Source of the DNA: Tomocerus qinae
Lineage: Eukaryota; Arthropoda; Collembola; Entomobryomorpha; Tomoceridae
Length of the DNA stretch: 64,000 nucleotides
Direction: 5' to 3'
Assembly (NCBI GenBank): GCA_020055645.1
Contig: CM034546.1
Coordinates: 59,334,001 to 59,398,000, forward strand
Below the pieces are notes generated by a model, which was given only the letters and a program-made list of their open reading frames with translations, was not told the DNA's origin and did not search any database. The translations under genes were made by a program, and so were the position numbers. This document shows positions 38,021 through 50,103 of this stretch, one piece after another (the stretch's first letter is position 1; every line of letters begins with the position of its first letter).

Positions 38021-38439
38021 TTTTATAATATGGATTAACTATTTATTGTCAAGATGATGAAGATTGACTACAGTAGGAATAATAATTGAACCAAACTTAC
38101 TGTGGTTTATTGCAAATGTCATTAAGGTCATCATTTATTAAGGTATTCATTAAGGTATTATAACCATTTAATTAATATGTTATATTGTATTGTAATCACT
38201 AATTAACTAAAAGTATTACTTAACTTATGAAATAAGTTGTCATTCGTGTCAATAAATTTGTCGAATTGAAGAAATGTATTGCTGCAATGATATATGCATT
38301 TAAAGACACATGAGGTGTGTAGGTTTACGTTTCTCTAGATTAACTATTATTATTATTAGTTTATTAGAAATAACAAAATTATTGGGGATATCATTTTAAT
38401 TATCCATAAAACTTTAAAGTCCTTAAATATCAAGTGAGT

Positions 38440-39010
38440 TGTATATACCTTTTTGTAGGAGTTTAATAAGTTACTAGGCCAGCGAGAAATGTTTCTACTA
38501 ACATATCCAAAAACCCAATTAATGTTTGATCATCGTAGTACATCTTACGAAGTCTTTTTGCCATCTTCAAATATTCAGCATGTTCATTGTGCATGCATCC
38601 ATAAGAATAATCTGACTTTCTTGCAAGATAATTGATTGTCATTTTTATAGTTGAAATAAATCATGTTATCATAATCGTTATTTGCCAATTCTCTTGCAAA
38701 TCCCATTAGGTCATTGAGACAAGTCGAGTACGTTCTAGTTTCGTCAAGCACCAATTTAAATATTGGATCAGCTTTAATCATTGGATTTAATGTCAGTCCA
38801 TTCAAAATGGCACAAAGATCCTAATGGACATCATGGACCGTCTTTCGGGTGGTAAGCCACCCACCAAACGAACGTCAGATGGTATGTCCTCATATTCTCT
38901 ACAAAAGTACCAAGAAACTCGTTCTTCAATGTATATAGCAAGGTCTAAACTCTATTCTTTAGACGACTCATGAATCTGCTTAAGAATATTAACTGCCTAT
39001 TTAGTTGCTA
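38440..39010 (-). pseudogene. Terpene synthase relic of cassette A
   Basis: Recognisable pieces of TPS3 in order: FLDM-like C-terminal region, RKMYYDD, YDNMIYFNYKNDNQL, NDLMGFARELANND, TLNPMIKADP, then the FREQR-to-VHGTF region with deletions, ending at the NWQLNRQL codons. Several frame breaks. The DDxxD half is missing and the 5' breakpoint equals that of the other relics. Confidence 0.8.
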
Positions 39011-39019
39011 ATGAAAACA

Positions 39020-40075
39020 ATTACTTTGTGATTGTTTTCAGTCCCTATACTTGTCTTGACTCTGATTGCTTTAATAGAGCTTTTACTATTTTCGTTGAAT
39101 GTAATAATAATTATCTAAAAATAAATAATTGAGTTGAATACAGTGATAGACGAATTTTTAAGATACTGTATCCTGCCTGGGTATTGCATGTACGAATATA
39201 TTACTGATGATAGTTGCAGGTTGCAGCGTTGGCTTATATACATCAGTAAAAGTAGGCCAGAATAATTGGTAGAGGTTTTGGGGGATTGTACTACATAATT
39301 AGAATAATGGAATGTAGGGATGATGGGATGAGTGGATGTATCCGGACAAAGTAACTGAATAGAAACAAGATTATTTACCTTACTTTAGACTTTAGACACG
39401 GTGAAGTAATCAATCAGGATTAAATTAGCATACCTACTTACCTAGTCCCATAAAACGTGGTATTTTTATTGAAACAGTTGAGGTGTCAATGTAGGATTGC
39501 AATGCAAAAACTTTTTCTACCCAATAATTACACTGCTCCCTTATAACAAAGTAACGCTTAGGTAACAAAAGTAACGTTTGGAAACATTCATCTGTGCTAC
39601 TTATGTAAATTTATGTGGACATAATAATATTATATCATTGGATGAACATTCTCGTCCAAATGAGAGTCCTTAATCATGTTCTTTTTAAAATTACTAATTT
39701 TTTTGTAACTAAGAATATTTACCACGGATTTAAATTTTTCAAAGTTAATTCGATCAATATGCTCAGTCGCTAGAAGTTTACATATTTCAACATTAATCTA
39801 GCACAGTGTTCTAGGTTTGCTGCTAGTTGTAAAGGTTATGGCCAGGTTTAGCTATTTTCACGAGTTACATGCTGCTGAAAATGCTCAATCTGCATACTGC
39901 AATGCAAAGATGTGCAAGACACAGCAGAGGACAACTTCTTCGCAGAAGTATATACCACTTGGGTTGACAAATCTAAAATCTGATCGCAGATTGCGCGACC
40001 AATCAAATACAGCGCTGAGGTTCACACACTTTCCCGCCTTTACGCAGCTTCTCGCAGAAGAAGTGCAATGGCATA
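39020..40075. other. Duplicated flank in cassette A
   Basis: Matches 31200-32330 of cassette 0 (TPS-upstream block and following sequence). The open frame at 39817-40101 lies in it and is not conserved as protein in the sister copies, so it is not called. Confidence 0.55.
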
Positions 40076-41450
40076 AGCCTAAACTAAAGTCGAATATTTA
40101 AGTGAGTTTCAAAGTTTACGTTCACGATCACGTTTGAGCGAAATGTGACGGAATAGTTATAGTTTACTATTTGGTTACTTTAGTTGTCGTTTCATTTCCA
40201 GTTTAAAATATAAACTGAATGCTCCGTGGCTATACTTCAATTTTACACAACGGCAACTGGAGCTAAACTTAAACTGAACACTCTCGTAGCTATACTTGAC
40301 GATCACCGATCTCGATAGACCAAAAAGTAAAATGTGACCAGCGTTTATTATTATTACCTTCCAATTCCATTTGTGAAGCAATCGAAGACCACGCGTTGAC
40401 TTTTTTTAAATGATCTTTATAGCTCTATCACTTTTATCATACAGATATGGATGCTAAATTACCAAAGTTATCAGTTTTTCTTCGATTTCTACAGTATCGT
40501 TATTTGTAGACATTTTGATTGAAATTTAAATCCTTTTTCTTGATTGTCTGAAATAATATCGATGATGCAAAAATGGAAGACAGCAAACAGACAGGTAGAT
40601 CAGTTGATTTGAAACATAATGGCAACTTGCAATCGCGTCTTGTAGCAGAATTCTGCTTCGCCATTGGTCAAAAGCATAACTGAATACGTTTCGATCAGTT
40701 TCCAAATCGGCTGCCGTTGGGTTGTTGAAACGTGATAAGTTTCGAGAAACTGTAATTAAACTGGATCGGTAACTGAACAGTATAGTTACGACAAAATGAA
40801 AATGGAACCACAACGCAATCTCACCGTGATCGTGATCTGAACAGTATAGTTACGGGAAACTCATCGGTAACTGAAACTAACCTTAAGGGGAGCCACCCCT
40901 CCGTCGAGGTATCTACCGGAATTTGGCATGAACTCGATCTATTTACATTGAGTTGAGTACAAAACCATTCAAATTTTATTTTTTTAGGAAATCAAGGAAA
41001 ACTCAAAAACTCTTCCGTTTTCAATTTTGATTTTTTTACCTAAAATTCTTACAGGGTCGTGGAGGGTCACAAGTTTGCGTTTTGTTCAAAAAGACTTTTG
41101 GTTATTTTATAAAAAATTCATAAACCTATCCCGCCAAAAAAAATAAAAAACTTTTTGGTAGAATGGCCAGTGTGACCTTTACAGGTCAAATTTGTAACAT
41201 ATCTGAAACTTGTGACCCTCCAGGATCTTCATCCTAAATTTTGAGATCAACTACGCCCAGATTGCTTGAAAATTAGGCGACTTATCCATGATTTCCTGGA
41301 GTAGGAAATTACATTGAAAACCAAGTACTACTGCCTGACCTTAATCATGAACTAAAACCAAATAGATACGGACAGTATAGTTATGAAATCATGAACTACA
41401 CCGTGAACTGATTAAGTTTTGCCTTCAAACCTGCGACTTTAGTTTAGGCT
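40076..41450. mobile_element. 1.4-kb element with 17-bp inverted ends
   Basis: AGCCTAAACTAAAGTCG at 40076-40092 and its exact inverse at 41434-41450. ATA stands on both sides (40073-40075 and 41451-41453). The sister cassettes lack this stretch. Inside are several AACAGTATAGTTACG-type motifs and no clear gene. A non-autonomous DNA transposon is likely; the superfamily is not assigned. Confidence 0.65.
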
Positions 41451-41453
41451 ATA

Positions 41454-42375
41454 GTCTGGTAGGAGCTTAGATTATATAAATAGTACACGGGTAGGAGTCA
41501 CAAGTCGCCAAGCTTAAAGTTGTTTGAGTTGTCCTCATTGACATAGTAGTGTGTTGTTAGAGTGTATGTGTACAAGTAAATTCCGCGTCATTTAAATCGA
41601 CTGGATGCATATCACATTGTAGAAACAAAAACAAATATCATTTCCTGTCATATCACACCTATGACCTACATTCAGCATTGTGTACACTTACTTCTTAATA
41701 CTTTTGACCTTAAAGTTAATTAAGTAGTCCAACATCCAATGAGTTGAATTCGTGTATATTCATTTCAATTTGTGTTTTATCATACATACACGTACAATAT
41801 AGTGTTTTAACCCAAACCCCATTTTGAAGCGTCAAAGGACATCTGGTAATAATGAATTTTCTTCTTGGTTATTAGGTAAAGGGTAGCGATAAGTCAAGTC
41901 GGTTTCACAACGACTGACGACAAAAGTTGTAAGTCACTAAAAAGATTTGAAATGTTTATTGAATATTTTTCGTTTCAGACCATTTGGTTGGGGTCGATTC
42001 AAATGTAATAATTTTGAATTTTTATCGCTGGTGGACTCAATCCGGCCACTTCTAGAGGAAAATTATATTTTAATACTATCTTACATGGCACTTGCACTGG
42101 CAGCTATAAGCTTGTATCCAGTTCAAATACATCATTTTCAGCCGTGTCAGAAATAAACATACCACTCATGACTCAACAGACCACATTCAAGAATAAAATT
42201 TAAATAATAATAATTGCTTCAGGTCTTCAAAAATATCCAAAGATTTTTTTTTACGTTTTAGTGATTTTCAAAAACTATTTTGTCAACTCCGACATCGCTA
42301 CAATACGTTCAGATTAGTAATTTTTTGTATTTACATTTGCCTAGGTAAAATACTAAAAACATCAAATCAAGAAAA
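41454..42375. promoter_or_regulatory. 5' flank of the cassette B zinc-finger gene
   Basis: Shared with 32340-32582 plus 34488-34941 (cassette A) and about 46960-47751 (cassette C). The conserved block TTTTAACCCAAACCCCATTT near 41802 and a TTTCGTTTCAGACCATTTGG block near 41970, which contains a possible 5' UTR splice acceptor, suggest a shared promoter and leader. Confidence 0.5.
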
Positions 42376-44491
42376 ATGAACCTAATTCAAGACTGTATCC
42401 TGTGTTACAATGAATTCGAAGAAGGAAGTGCACCCTGTGGTGACACTCAGAATTTATCTGAAGTCTGTTGCAAATATTTGCATCCTTTAATAACACAAAA
42501 GATTTCGTCAAGTCATTCCAGTCGAGATAAATTACTGCTCTGTCCGAAGTGCTTCGAATCTGTCGTGGAACTGAAGGACCTTAATCAGCAGTTGACGTTT
42601 CTTCAAGCAAGAATTTCAGAATTAGTTTTCATTCGATCATTGGAAATTCTTCATCGCCGTGGAAAAAGTAACAATAGAGACGACAATAGACCAAATGATG
42701 ACAATTTGGAAAGGCAATTATTATTAATCGAACTTGATGTTTCAACTTTACCAAAATGCAATTTTATGAAAGTGAATTCTAATGTCCCGAAGGATATTGT
42801 AACATCCGAAAAAAATTATGATCTTATCAACAACCCTGTTGAAGATATTTGTTTCGAAGAACTTCCAGATCCATTGGTCATTCCTTCGTCAGATATCAAT
42901 ACTGTGGACGTAACATTTGAAACAGTAAAAGTGGAGGGGGATGAAGTGGATTTGATTGATAACAGTCATGGAATAAACAATATACCCGAAAACCTTGATG
43001 CAGATTTATGTGTTGAAAAGTCAAAACAGATTTCAGACATTTCTACTGTCAACACTAAAACCAAAGGTAAGAATCTCATTCTGAAACGCCAGAGTAAGTA
43101 CTTACGTTCACAAACTACGTATTTCGAATAATTCGGTACGACTATTCGTAACCAATACCACATATAAAAATTTTAATCTAAATAACATTTCTATAGAACT
43201 GAATTATTGCGAGAAAGTAATATCGATACAAAAAAGGCAGGATAATTTCGCAGCTGAAGATGGTAAAAGTATACAAATCGATGGGGCTGAAAAAGCTCCC
43301 GGGGCCAACTTTGAAATTGCTGATGAAAGTAAAATATCTTCGGATGGCTGGTAATTGTTTTTTGCTTTTAAAAAAGCTTTTTTTAAAAGATTCCTAACAA
43401 TGACTAAATTATGTATTTATATGTTTTTTAGTTTTAACGGATCATCCCAAAATTGTGCTTCAACTATGAATTTGGGATCGTTGTCTAATCAGCAGATATC
43501 GGAGGAAAAAAACCCTGCAAGTGCAACGACATCTGGGAGTATTTGTAGTTCAACCAGTAAATTGGGAAACCAGAATAGTCATTTGATTGAATCCGTCAGC
43601 CAAGTGATTGACGAGGAGCAACATGAATTACAAGAGGTTCTCCCAGAAATTAATTCCAAGAAAAATGATTCCAAGAACGATCTGTCTTACGAAAGCAAAA
43701 ATAGATGTCGAAGAGTATTACAGTCTAAAATAGGTCATGGAGAAAGGGGAAAAATTAGTTTCAAGTGGGCGGCTTCCGGGAAGGGATTTGGTCAGCAATG
43801 TGATCTAAAAAAGCATGAAAGAGTCCACTCGGCAAAACAGAGTAATCTAAAAGCACTTAAAAAGGTGCACTATGGGGAAAAACGTTTTCATTGTGAATTT
43901 TGTGGCAAAGAATTTTTCACGAAAATGGGATTGTATCTTCATAATATAGAAATTCATACGGATAATGACGAACGACCTTATAAATGTGAGGTTTGTGGTA
44001 AGGGATTCAACCAACAATGTTATCTAAAACTACATGAAAGGGTTCACTCTGGCGAAAAACCTTTTATCTGTGAGTTTTGTGGAAAGGAATTTTCACGACT
44101 AGGTGTAAAGAATAGGCACACAAGAATTCATACTGACGATCGACAACATAATTGTGAGGTTTGTGGTAAGAGATTTAATGAAAAATGGAGTCTAAAAGTA
44201 CATAAAATGATGCACACTGGCGAAAAACCTTATATATGTGAGTTTTGTGGAAAAGGGTTTGTGCTGTCAAGTGGTTTGAATAACCATGTTAGAACTCATA
44301 CGGGCGAAAAGCTTTACAAGTGTGCATTTTGTGGAGAAGGATTTGTACAGAAAGCTGGTTTGAATCAACACATTAGAACTCATACAGGAGAAAAGCCTTA
44401 TAAGTGTGAATTTTGTGGAGTGGAATTTGCATCGCAAAGTGGAAAGTACAAGCACGTTAGCACTCATACAGGCAGAAAGAACTTAATGTAA
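42376..44491 (+). CDS. ZAD C2H2 zinc-finger protein (cassette B, intact)
   Basis: Three exons: 42376-43093, 43197-43350, 43432-44491; GT-AG junctions, phases agree, 643 residues. The first exon carries a ZAD-like domain: Cys pairs CILC (about residues 7-10) and CPKC (about 56-59) with CCKYLHPLITQKI between, then a leucine-rich helix (VELKDLNQQLTFLQARISELVF). ZAD domains bind zinc and make dimers. The last exon has one degenerate and seven standard C2H2 fingers joined by TGEKP-type linkers, so a sequence-specific DNA-binding nuclear protein is expected. It is the only copy of the four without a frame break. It faces the TPS relic of its cassette. Target sites are unknown. Confidence 0.87.
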
Positions 44492-45130
44492 TGTAACATG
44501 ACAAAATGTTGCTAATACAACTTTGCAATATAATAAATGAATTTAACAATTTCAGCTTAAACTTAAAAATAACATAAAATTCATAGGCTAAACAAAAATA
44601 GAATAATAATAATTTTATAAAAAAGTTCTAAATAAATTGATAAAGCAACACTGCAAACATGTTAACCTTGAAAGTGTTCCGATGGTTTTGTTAGGGTAAT
44701 TACTGCAAAATATATATTAACTATTTTCTGGTTATTAAAATGAAGATTGATCACAGCGACACTAGTAACAATAATAATTAAATGAATATTAGTAAGATGT
44801 CTTTAATGTGTCTTTAAAAATCATCATTTTTACCAGTTTGTTATAATCATTTGAGTAATATGATATATATTGTATTCTCTATAATTAAATAAAAATTTAG
44901 TATTGATTATTTATAAAATAAATTGTCATTCGTGTCAATAAAACTGCCGGATTGATGAAATGTATTGCTAAAGTGATATTTGCATTTATGGAATGAACAT
45001 ACACATGAGGTGAGTGGCTTTACATTTACTAGATTTAGATAACTATTATTAGTTTATAGTTTATTAGAAATAACAAAGTTATGGGGGATATCACTTTAAT
45101 TATCCATAAATACTTTAAAGTCCTTAAATA
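44492..45130. other. Convergent intergenic region of cassette B
   Basis: Non-coding, diverged copy of 29779-30354 and 37920-38430. Holds the 3' ends of the zinc-finger gene and the TPS relic. Confidence 0.5.
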
Positions 45131-45545
45131 TCAACTGAGTTGTAATAACTCTCCATTCACCCAATATTTAGGGCTGCCATACCTTTTTGTAGTAGTGTAA
45201 TAAGTTACTAGACCAGCGAGAAATTTTTCTAACATATCCAAAAACCCAATTAATGTTTGATCATCGTAGTATATACATCTTACGAAGTCTCTGAAGATCA
45301 AAATGGACATCAACAGTATATCTTTGTTCTCTGAAGTAATAGAGATTTCTTTTCAGAGCAGTTACATCAGTTTCATCTTTCGGGTGGTAAGCCACCCACC
45401 AAACGAACGTCAGCAGGTATGTCCTCATATTCTCCACGAAAGTGCCATGAACTTGTTCTTCGATTTAGAAAGGTCTAAACTCTATTAAACGATCCACGAA
45501 TCTGCGTAAGAATATTAACTGCCTATTTAGTTGCCAATGAAAACA
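45131..45545 (-). pseudogene. Terpene synthase relic of cassette B
   Basis: The C-terminal 60 codons (GELLQLS end, KRYGSPKYW) are followed, after an internal deletion at about 45290 that removes the whole NSE region, by the FREQR to FVDRLIEFR segment and the NRQL codons. The 5' half is missing at the same breakpoint as in cassettes 0 and A. Not functional. Confidence 0.82.
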
Positions 45546-46039
45546 ATTACTTTGTGATTATTTTCAACGTTGAATGTAATAATAATTATCTAAAAATAAA
45601 TAATTGAATTGGATACAGTGATAGACGAAAGATACTGTATCCTGTGTATTGCATTGTACGCGAATATACTGCGGATGGGAATGGGAGTATGGCGTATGGC
45701 AAGTTGCAGCGTTGGTTTATATACATATCAGTAAAGTTAGGCTATAAGTGGTAGGTACTATATATAATTAGAATAATTACTGGGATGTTGTGAGTAGTGA
45801 GGATGAGATGAGTGAATATATCTGAACAAAAGTAATTGATCAGAAATAAGATTCTGTAACTTTGTTTTAGATACGGTCGTACGTAATTGATTGGAGCTAA
45901 AGCATATATATAATATATAAGTATGTCTACAAAGTTTTTAGGGTTGTTGTCGTAACAAGTGGTATCTTTGTTGAAACATACACAGGTGTAAATGTCGAAT
46001 CATAAGACAACTTTTGCTACCCAATAATTACACAGCTCC

Positions 46040-46398
46040 CACCACGAAGTACCCCTTAGGTCTACACACCCTCAAACCGGTGTCGGGGGCGGGGGGGGAA
46101 GCCGGGGTACGCGCCCCTTGAGGGGCGCGAAATTTTTTTGAAAAGTTGACACAGTAGTTTAGGAAAATGACCTTAAAATTTCATTGTCATGTAATAATAA
46201 TATCATTCATTTCACCATTGCGACTTTCTTTATATTCTCATTCTCTAATTCATGGTTTGGTTTGGTAGTTTTATAATGAAATATATAAAAATTTCCAAAA
46301 GATCTTAAAAATTTGATCATAATCTGGGACCCCTCAATCCGGTGGGGCAGTTTCTAGACCCCCTCAACCCCTTATAAACCTGTAGGGATTTCGTGGTG
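46040..46398. mobile_element. Putative TIR element with CACCACGAA ends
   Basis: Left end CACCACGAAGTACCCC, right end GGATTTCGTGGTG (inverted). Sister cassettes read ACACTGCTCCC(C/T)TATAAC without interruption (31710, 39530). Here the CTCCC part stands on both sides (46036-46040 and about 46406-46410), an imperfect target duplication. The interior has a GGGGCGCG core, similar in style to the other MITEs. Confidence 0.55.
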
Positions 46399-46443
46399 CG
46401 CTGTGCTCCCCTATAACAAAGTAACGCTTTTGGGTAACAAAAG

Positions 46444-46790
46444 TCTATCTCCATTTTTCGTTTTGTGGACGAAATAGCCTATCTCCATTTTTCGTTTTGT
46501 GGACGAAATAGCCTATCTCCACTTTTCGTTTTGTGGACGAAATAGCCTAAATCCATTTTTCGTTTTGTGGACAAAATAGCCTATCTCCATTTTTCGTTTT
46601 GTGGACGAAATAGCCTATCTCCATAGCCTAGACACTCTCTACATACATGGGGCAGCATTTAGGCTACATGGCGTTTAGGCTATGGCGTCCAAAAAACTAA
46701 AAATGGAGATAGGCTATTTCGTCCACAAAACGAAAAATGGATTTAGGCTATTTAGTAAACAAAACGAAAAGTGGAGATAGGCTATTTGGT
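46444..46790. repeat. Fold-back array of a 34-bp unit
   Basis: Five direct units and part of a sixth (46444-46627), each with TATCTCCATTTTTCG and TTTTGTGGACGAAATAGCC in succession. After a 60-bp centre, about two and a half units follow in inverse orientation (46690-46790). There are no variable spacers. The structure matches fold-back elements with tandemly repeated ends. Confidence 0.8.
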
Positions 46791-47751
46791 TCCTTAAGGG
46801 ACGATAACGATAATATACCTTTCGGGTTAATCTGATCGCAGATTTTGCGCAACCAATCAAAATCAGCGCTGAGGTTCACACACTTACCCATCCCTGCCTT
46901 TGCTTGCTTGACAGGACCTTTTGTCTTAGTGTGATGGAGAGTAAGAGTGTATGGCGACAAGTAAATTGCAAATACTTGTAAGTGACCGCGTTATTTAAAT
47001 CGACTGGATGCATATCACATTTTGTAGGAACAAAAGCAAATCTCAATTACATCCAATCCTGTCAGTGTCACATCTCACCTGCTTTGCTGTGTGTACAATT
47101 ACTTCTTGTTTGACATTAAATTTAATTAGGTAGTCCAATGAGTTGAATCCGTATATATATAGCCATTTTAATTTGTGTTTTATCTTACATTACACGTGTA
47201 TTATATTATTTTAACCCAAACCCCATTTTGAAGAGGCAAAGGACCTGGTTACTGGTTAATGAATTTTCTTTTTGATTATTTATTAGGCAAGGGTAGCGAT
47301 GTCGGCTTCACATATTTTTCGTTTCAGACCATTTGGATTGGATTCAAATGATATTATCGGTGCGCGGTGGGGAGACTCAATCCGGCCCCTTCTAGGGGCA
47401 AATTATATTTTAAAATTATTATTATCTCACAAGGCAGGTATAACTTCTATCCAGTCCAAATACATCACTTTCAGCCATTTCAACAGTAAATATACCACTC
47501 AACACACCAGGCACATTAAGAACAAAAGTTTCGAATAATAATTTAATAATAAATAATTCAGGTCTCCAAAACTTTCCAAAATCAAAGTTTTAGTGGTATT
47601 CAAAAACTTTTTTGCGGACCCTGACATAGCTACTCTTATCAAAAATTATTAGGGATTAAAAATGCATTTTCCTTGAAAATACGTTCAGATTAGTGATTTT
47701 TTGTATTTATATTTGCCTAGGTAAAATCTTATAAACTTCAACTCAAGAAAA
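46791..47751. promoter_or_regulatory. 5' flank of the cassette C zinc-finger gene
   Basis: Duplicate of the flanks of cassettes A and B, including TTTTAACCCAAACCCCATTT near 47210 and TTTCGTTTCAGACCATTTGG near 47320. No gene is called; the frame at 47299-47538 is not conserved as protein. Confidence 0.5.
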
Positions 47752-50103
47752 ATGAACCTAATTCAAGACTGTATCCTGTGTTACAATGAATTCGAAGAAG
47801 GAATTGCGCCCTGTGGTGACACTCAGAATTTATCTGAAGTCTGTTGCAAATATTTCCATGCGTCAATAACACAAAAGATTTCGTCAAGTCATTCCAGTCG
47901 AGATAAATTACCGCTCTGTCGGAAATGCTTCGAATCTGTCGTGGAACTGAAGGATCTTAATCAGCAGTTGGCATTTCTTCAAGCAAGAATTTCAGAATTA
48001 GTTTTCATTGGATCATTGGAAATTCTCCATCGTCGTGGAAAATGTAACAGTAGAGACGACAATAGACCAAATGATGACAATTTGGAAAGACAATTATTAT
48101 TAATCAAACTTGATGTTTCAACTTTACCAAATTGCGATTTTACGAAAGTGAATTCTAATGTCCTGAAGGATATTGTAGCATCCGAAGAGAATTATAATGT
48201 TAACAACCCTGTTGAAGATACTTGTTTCGAAGAACTTCCAGATCCATTGTATATTCCTTCGTCAGATATGAATACTGTTGACGTAACATTTGAAACAATA
48301 AAAGTGGAGAGGGATGAAGTGGATTTGATTAATAACATTCATGGAATGAACAATATAATAACCGAAAACGTTGATGCAGATTTATGTGTTGAAAAGTCAA
48401 AACAGATTTTAGGTATTTCTACTGTCAACACCAAAACCAAAGGAAAGAATCCCATTCTGAAACGTCAAAGTAAGTACTTATGTTCACAAATTACGTATTT
48501 CGTATAATTCGGGATGAATAGTCAAAATCAATACCACACTAAATTTTATTAATCTAAATCACATTTCTATAGAACTGAATAATTATTGCGAGAAAACAAT
48601 ATCGATAAAACAAAGACAGGGCAATTTCGAAGCTGAAGATGGTCAAAATATACAAATCGATGGGACTGAAATAGCTCCTGGGGGCAACTTTAAAATTACT
48701 GATGGAAGTAAAATATGTTCCGATGGCTGGTAAAATTGAATTGTTTTTTTTTTTGCTTTTTAAAAAAAGCTTTTTTAAAATAAAGTGCCTAAAAATAACT
48801 AACTTATGTGTTTATATATTTCTAGTTTTAACGGATCATTCCAAAATTGTGCTTCAACTATGAATTTGGGATCGTTGTCTAATCAGCAGATATCGGAGGA
48901 AAAAAATCTTTTAAGTGCTTCGACATCTGAGACTATTTGTAGTTCAAACAGTGAATTGGGAAACCAGAATAGTCATTTGATTGAATCCGTCAGCACAAAT
49001 ATCGATTGCCAAGTGATTGACGAAGAGCAGCAGGAATTACAAGAGGTTCTCCCAGAAATTCATGCCAAGAAAAATGATTCTAAGAACGATCTGTCTAACG
49101 AAAGCAAAAATAGATGTCGAAGAGTATTAGGTTCTAAAATAGGTCATGGAGATGAAGCAAAATTAATTTAAAGGGATTTAGTCAGCAATGTCATCTGAAA
49201 AAGCATGAAAGAGTCCACTCGGAAAAAAGATCTCATATTTGTAAGGTTTGTGGCAAGGGATTTAATGAGCAAGGTCATCTAAAAGCACATGAAAAGGTGC
49301 ACACGGGCGAAAAACGTTTTCAGTGTGAATTTTGTGGCAAAGGATTTCTAAGGAAAGGTGATTGGAATGTTCATGTTATTAGGAATCATACTAAGGAGAA
49401 GCCTAATAAATGTGAATTTTGTGCAAAAGGATTTGTCACGAAAAGAGAAATGAATGTTCATGTTTTTAGAATTCATACTAGAGAGAAACCTTATAAATGT
49501 GATTTTTGTGCAACAGGATTTTTAACGAAAATGGAATTGAACGTTCATGTTATTGCAATTCATACGGATACTGAAAAACGACCTTATAAATGTGAGGTTT
49601 GTGGTAAGCAATTCAAACAGCAATGTTATCTGAAAAAACATAAAATATTACACACTGCTGTCGAAAAACCTTACAAGTGTGAATTTTGTCGGAAAAGCTT
49701 TGCAGAGCAAAGTGCTAAGAAAAAGCACGCAAGAATTCATACTAGACCTTATAAGTGTGAGTTTTGTGGCAAGGGATATAATGAACAATGTTATCTAAAA
49801 GTACATAAAATGATGCACACTGGCGAAAAACCTTACATGTGTGAGTTTTGTGGAAAAGGATTTGCGCAGAAAAGTAGCTTCAATGACCATGTTAGAACTC
49901 ATACTGGCGAAAAGCGTTATATGTGTGGATTTTGTGGAGAAGGATTTGTACTGAAAAGTGGTTTGCATCAACATATTAGAACTCATACAAGAGAAAAACC
50001 TTTTAAGTGTAAGTTTTGTGGAAAGGAATTTGCCCATCAAAGTCATTTAGGAAGGCATGTTAGAAGTCATACTGTCCAAACATCTAATCATTCAATTTTG
50101 TGA
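47752..50103 (+). pseudogene. ZAD zinc-finger gene of cassette C, frameshifted
   Basis: Exons 47752-48469, 48573-48729, 48826-50103. The ZAD exon and middle exon are open and in phase, as in cassette B. In the finger exon, a small deletion after SKIGHGDEAKLI creates a stop at about 49169-49171; the homology resumes in another frame at KGFSQQCHLKKHERVH and stays open to 50103. That second part encodes about ten good fingers with different finger-tip residues from cassette B. Either a truncated ZAD-only protein is made, or a downstream start (M at 49297) gives a nine-finger protein. One of the sister-gene segments lost here (KWAASGKG) is short, so a sequence error is less likely than a real deletion. 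Confidence 0.78.

Noticed and set aside
39817..42156. Open frames in cassette flanks (39817-40101, 40526-40813, 41947-42156)
   Set aside because: Not conserved as protein among the sister cassettes; one lies inside the 1.4-kb inverted-end element.
46444..46627. 34-bp repeats as a CRISPR array
   Set aside because: Units are contiguous without spacers, have inverse copies nearby, and the genome is eukaryotic.
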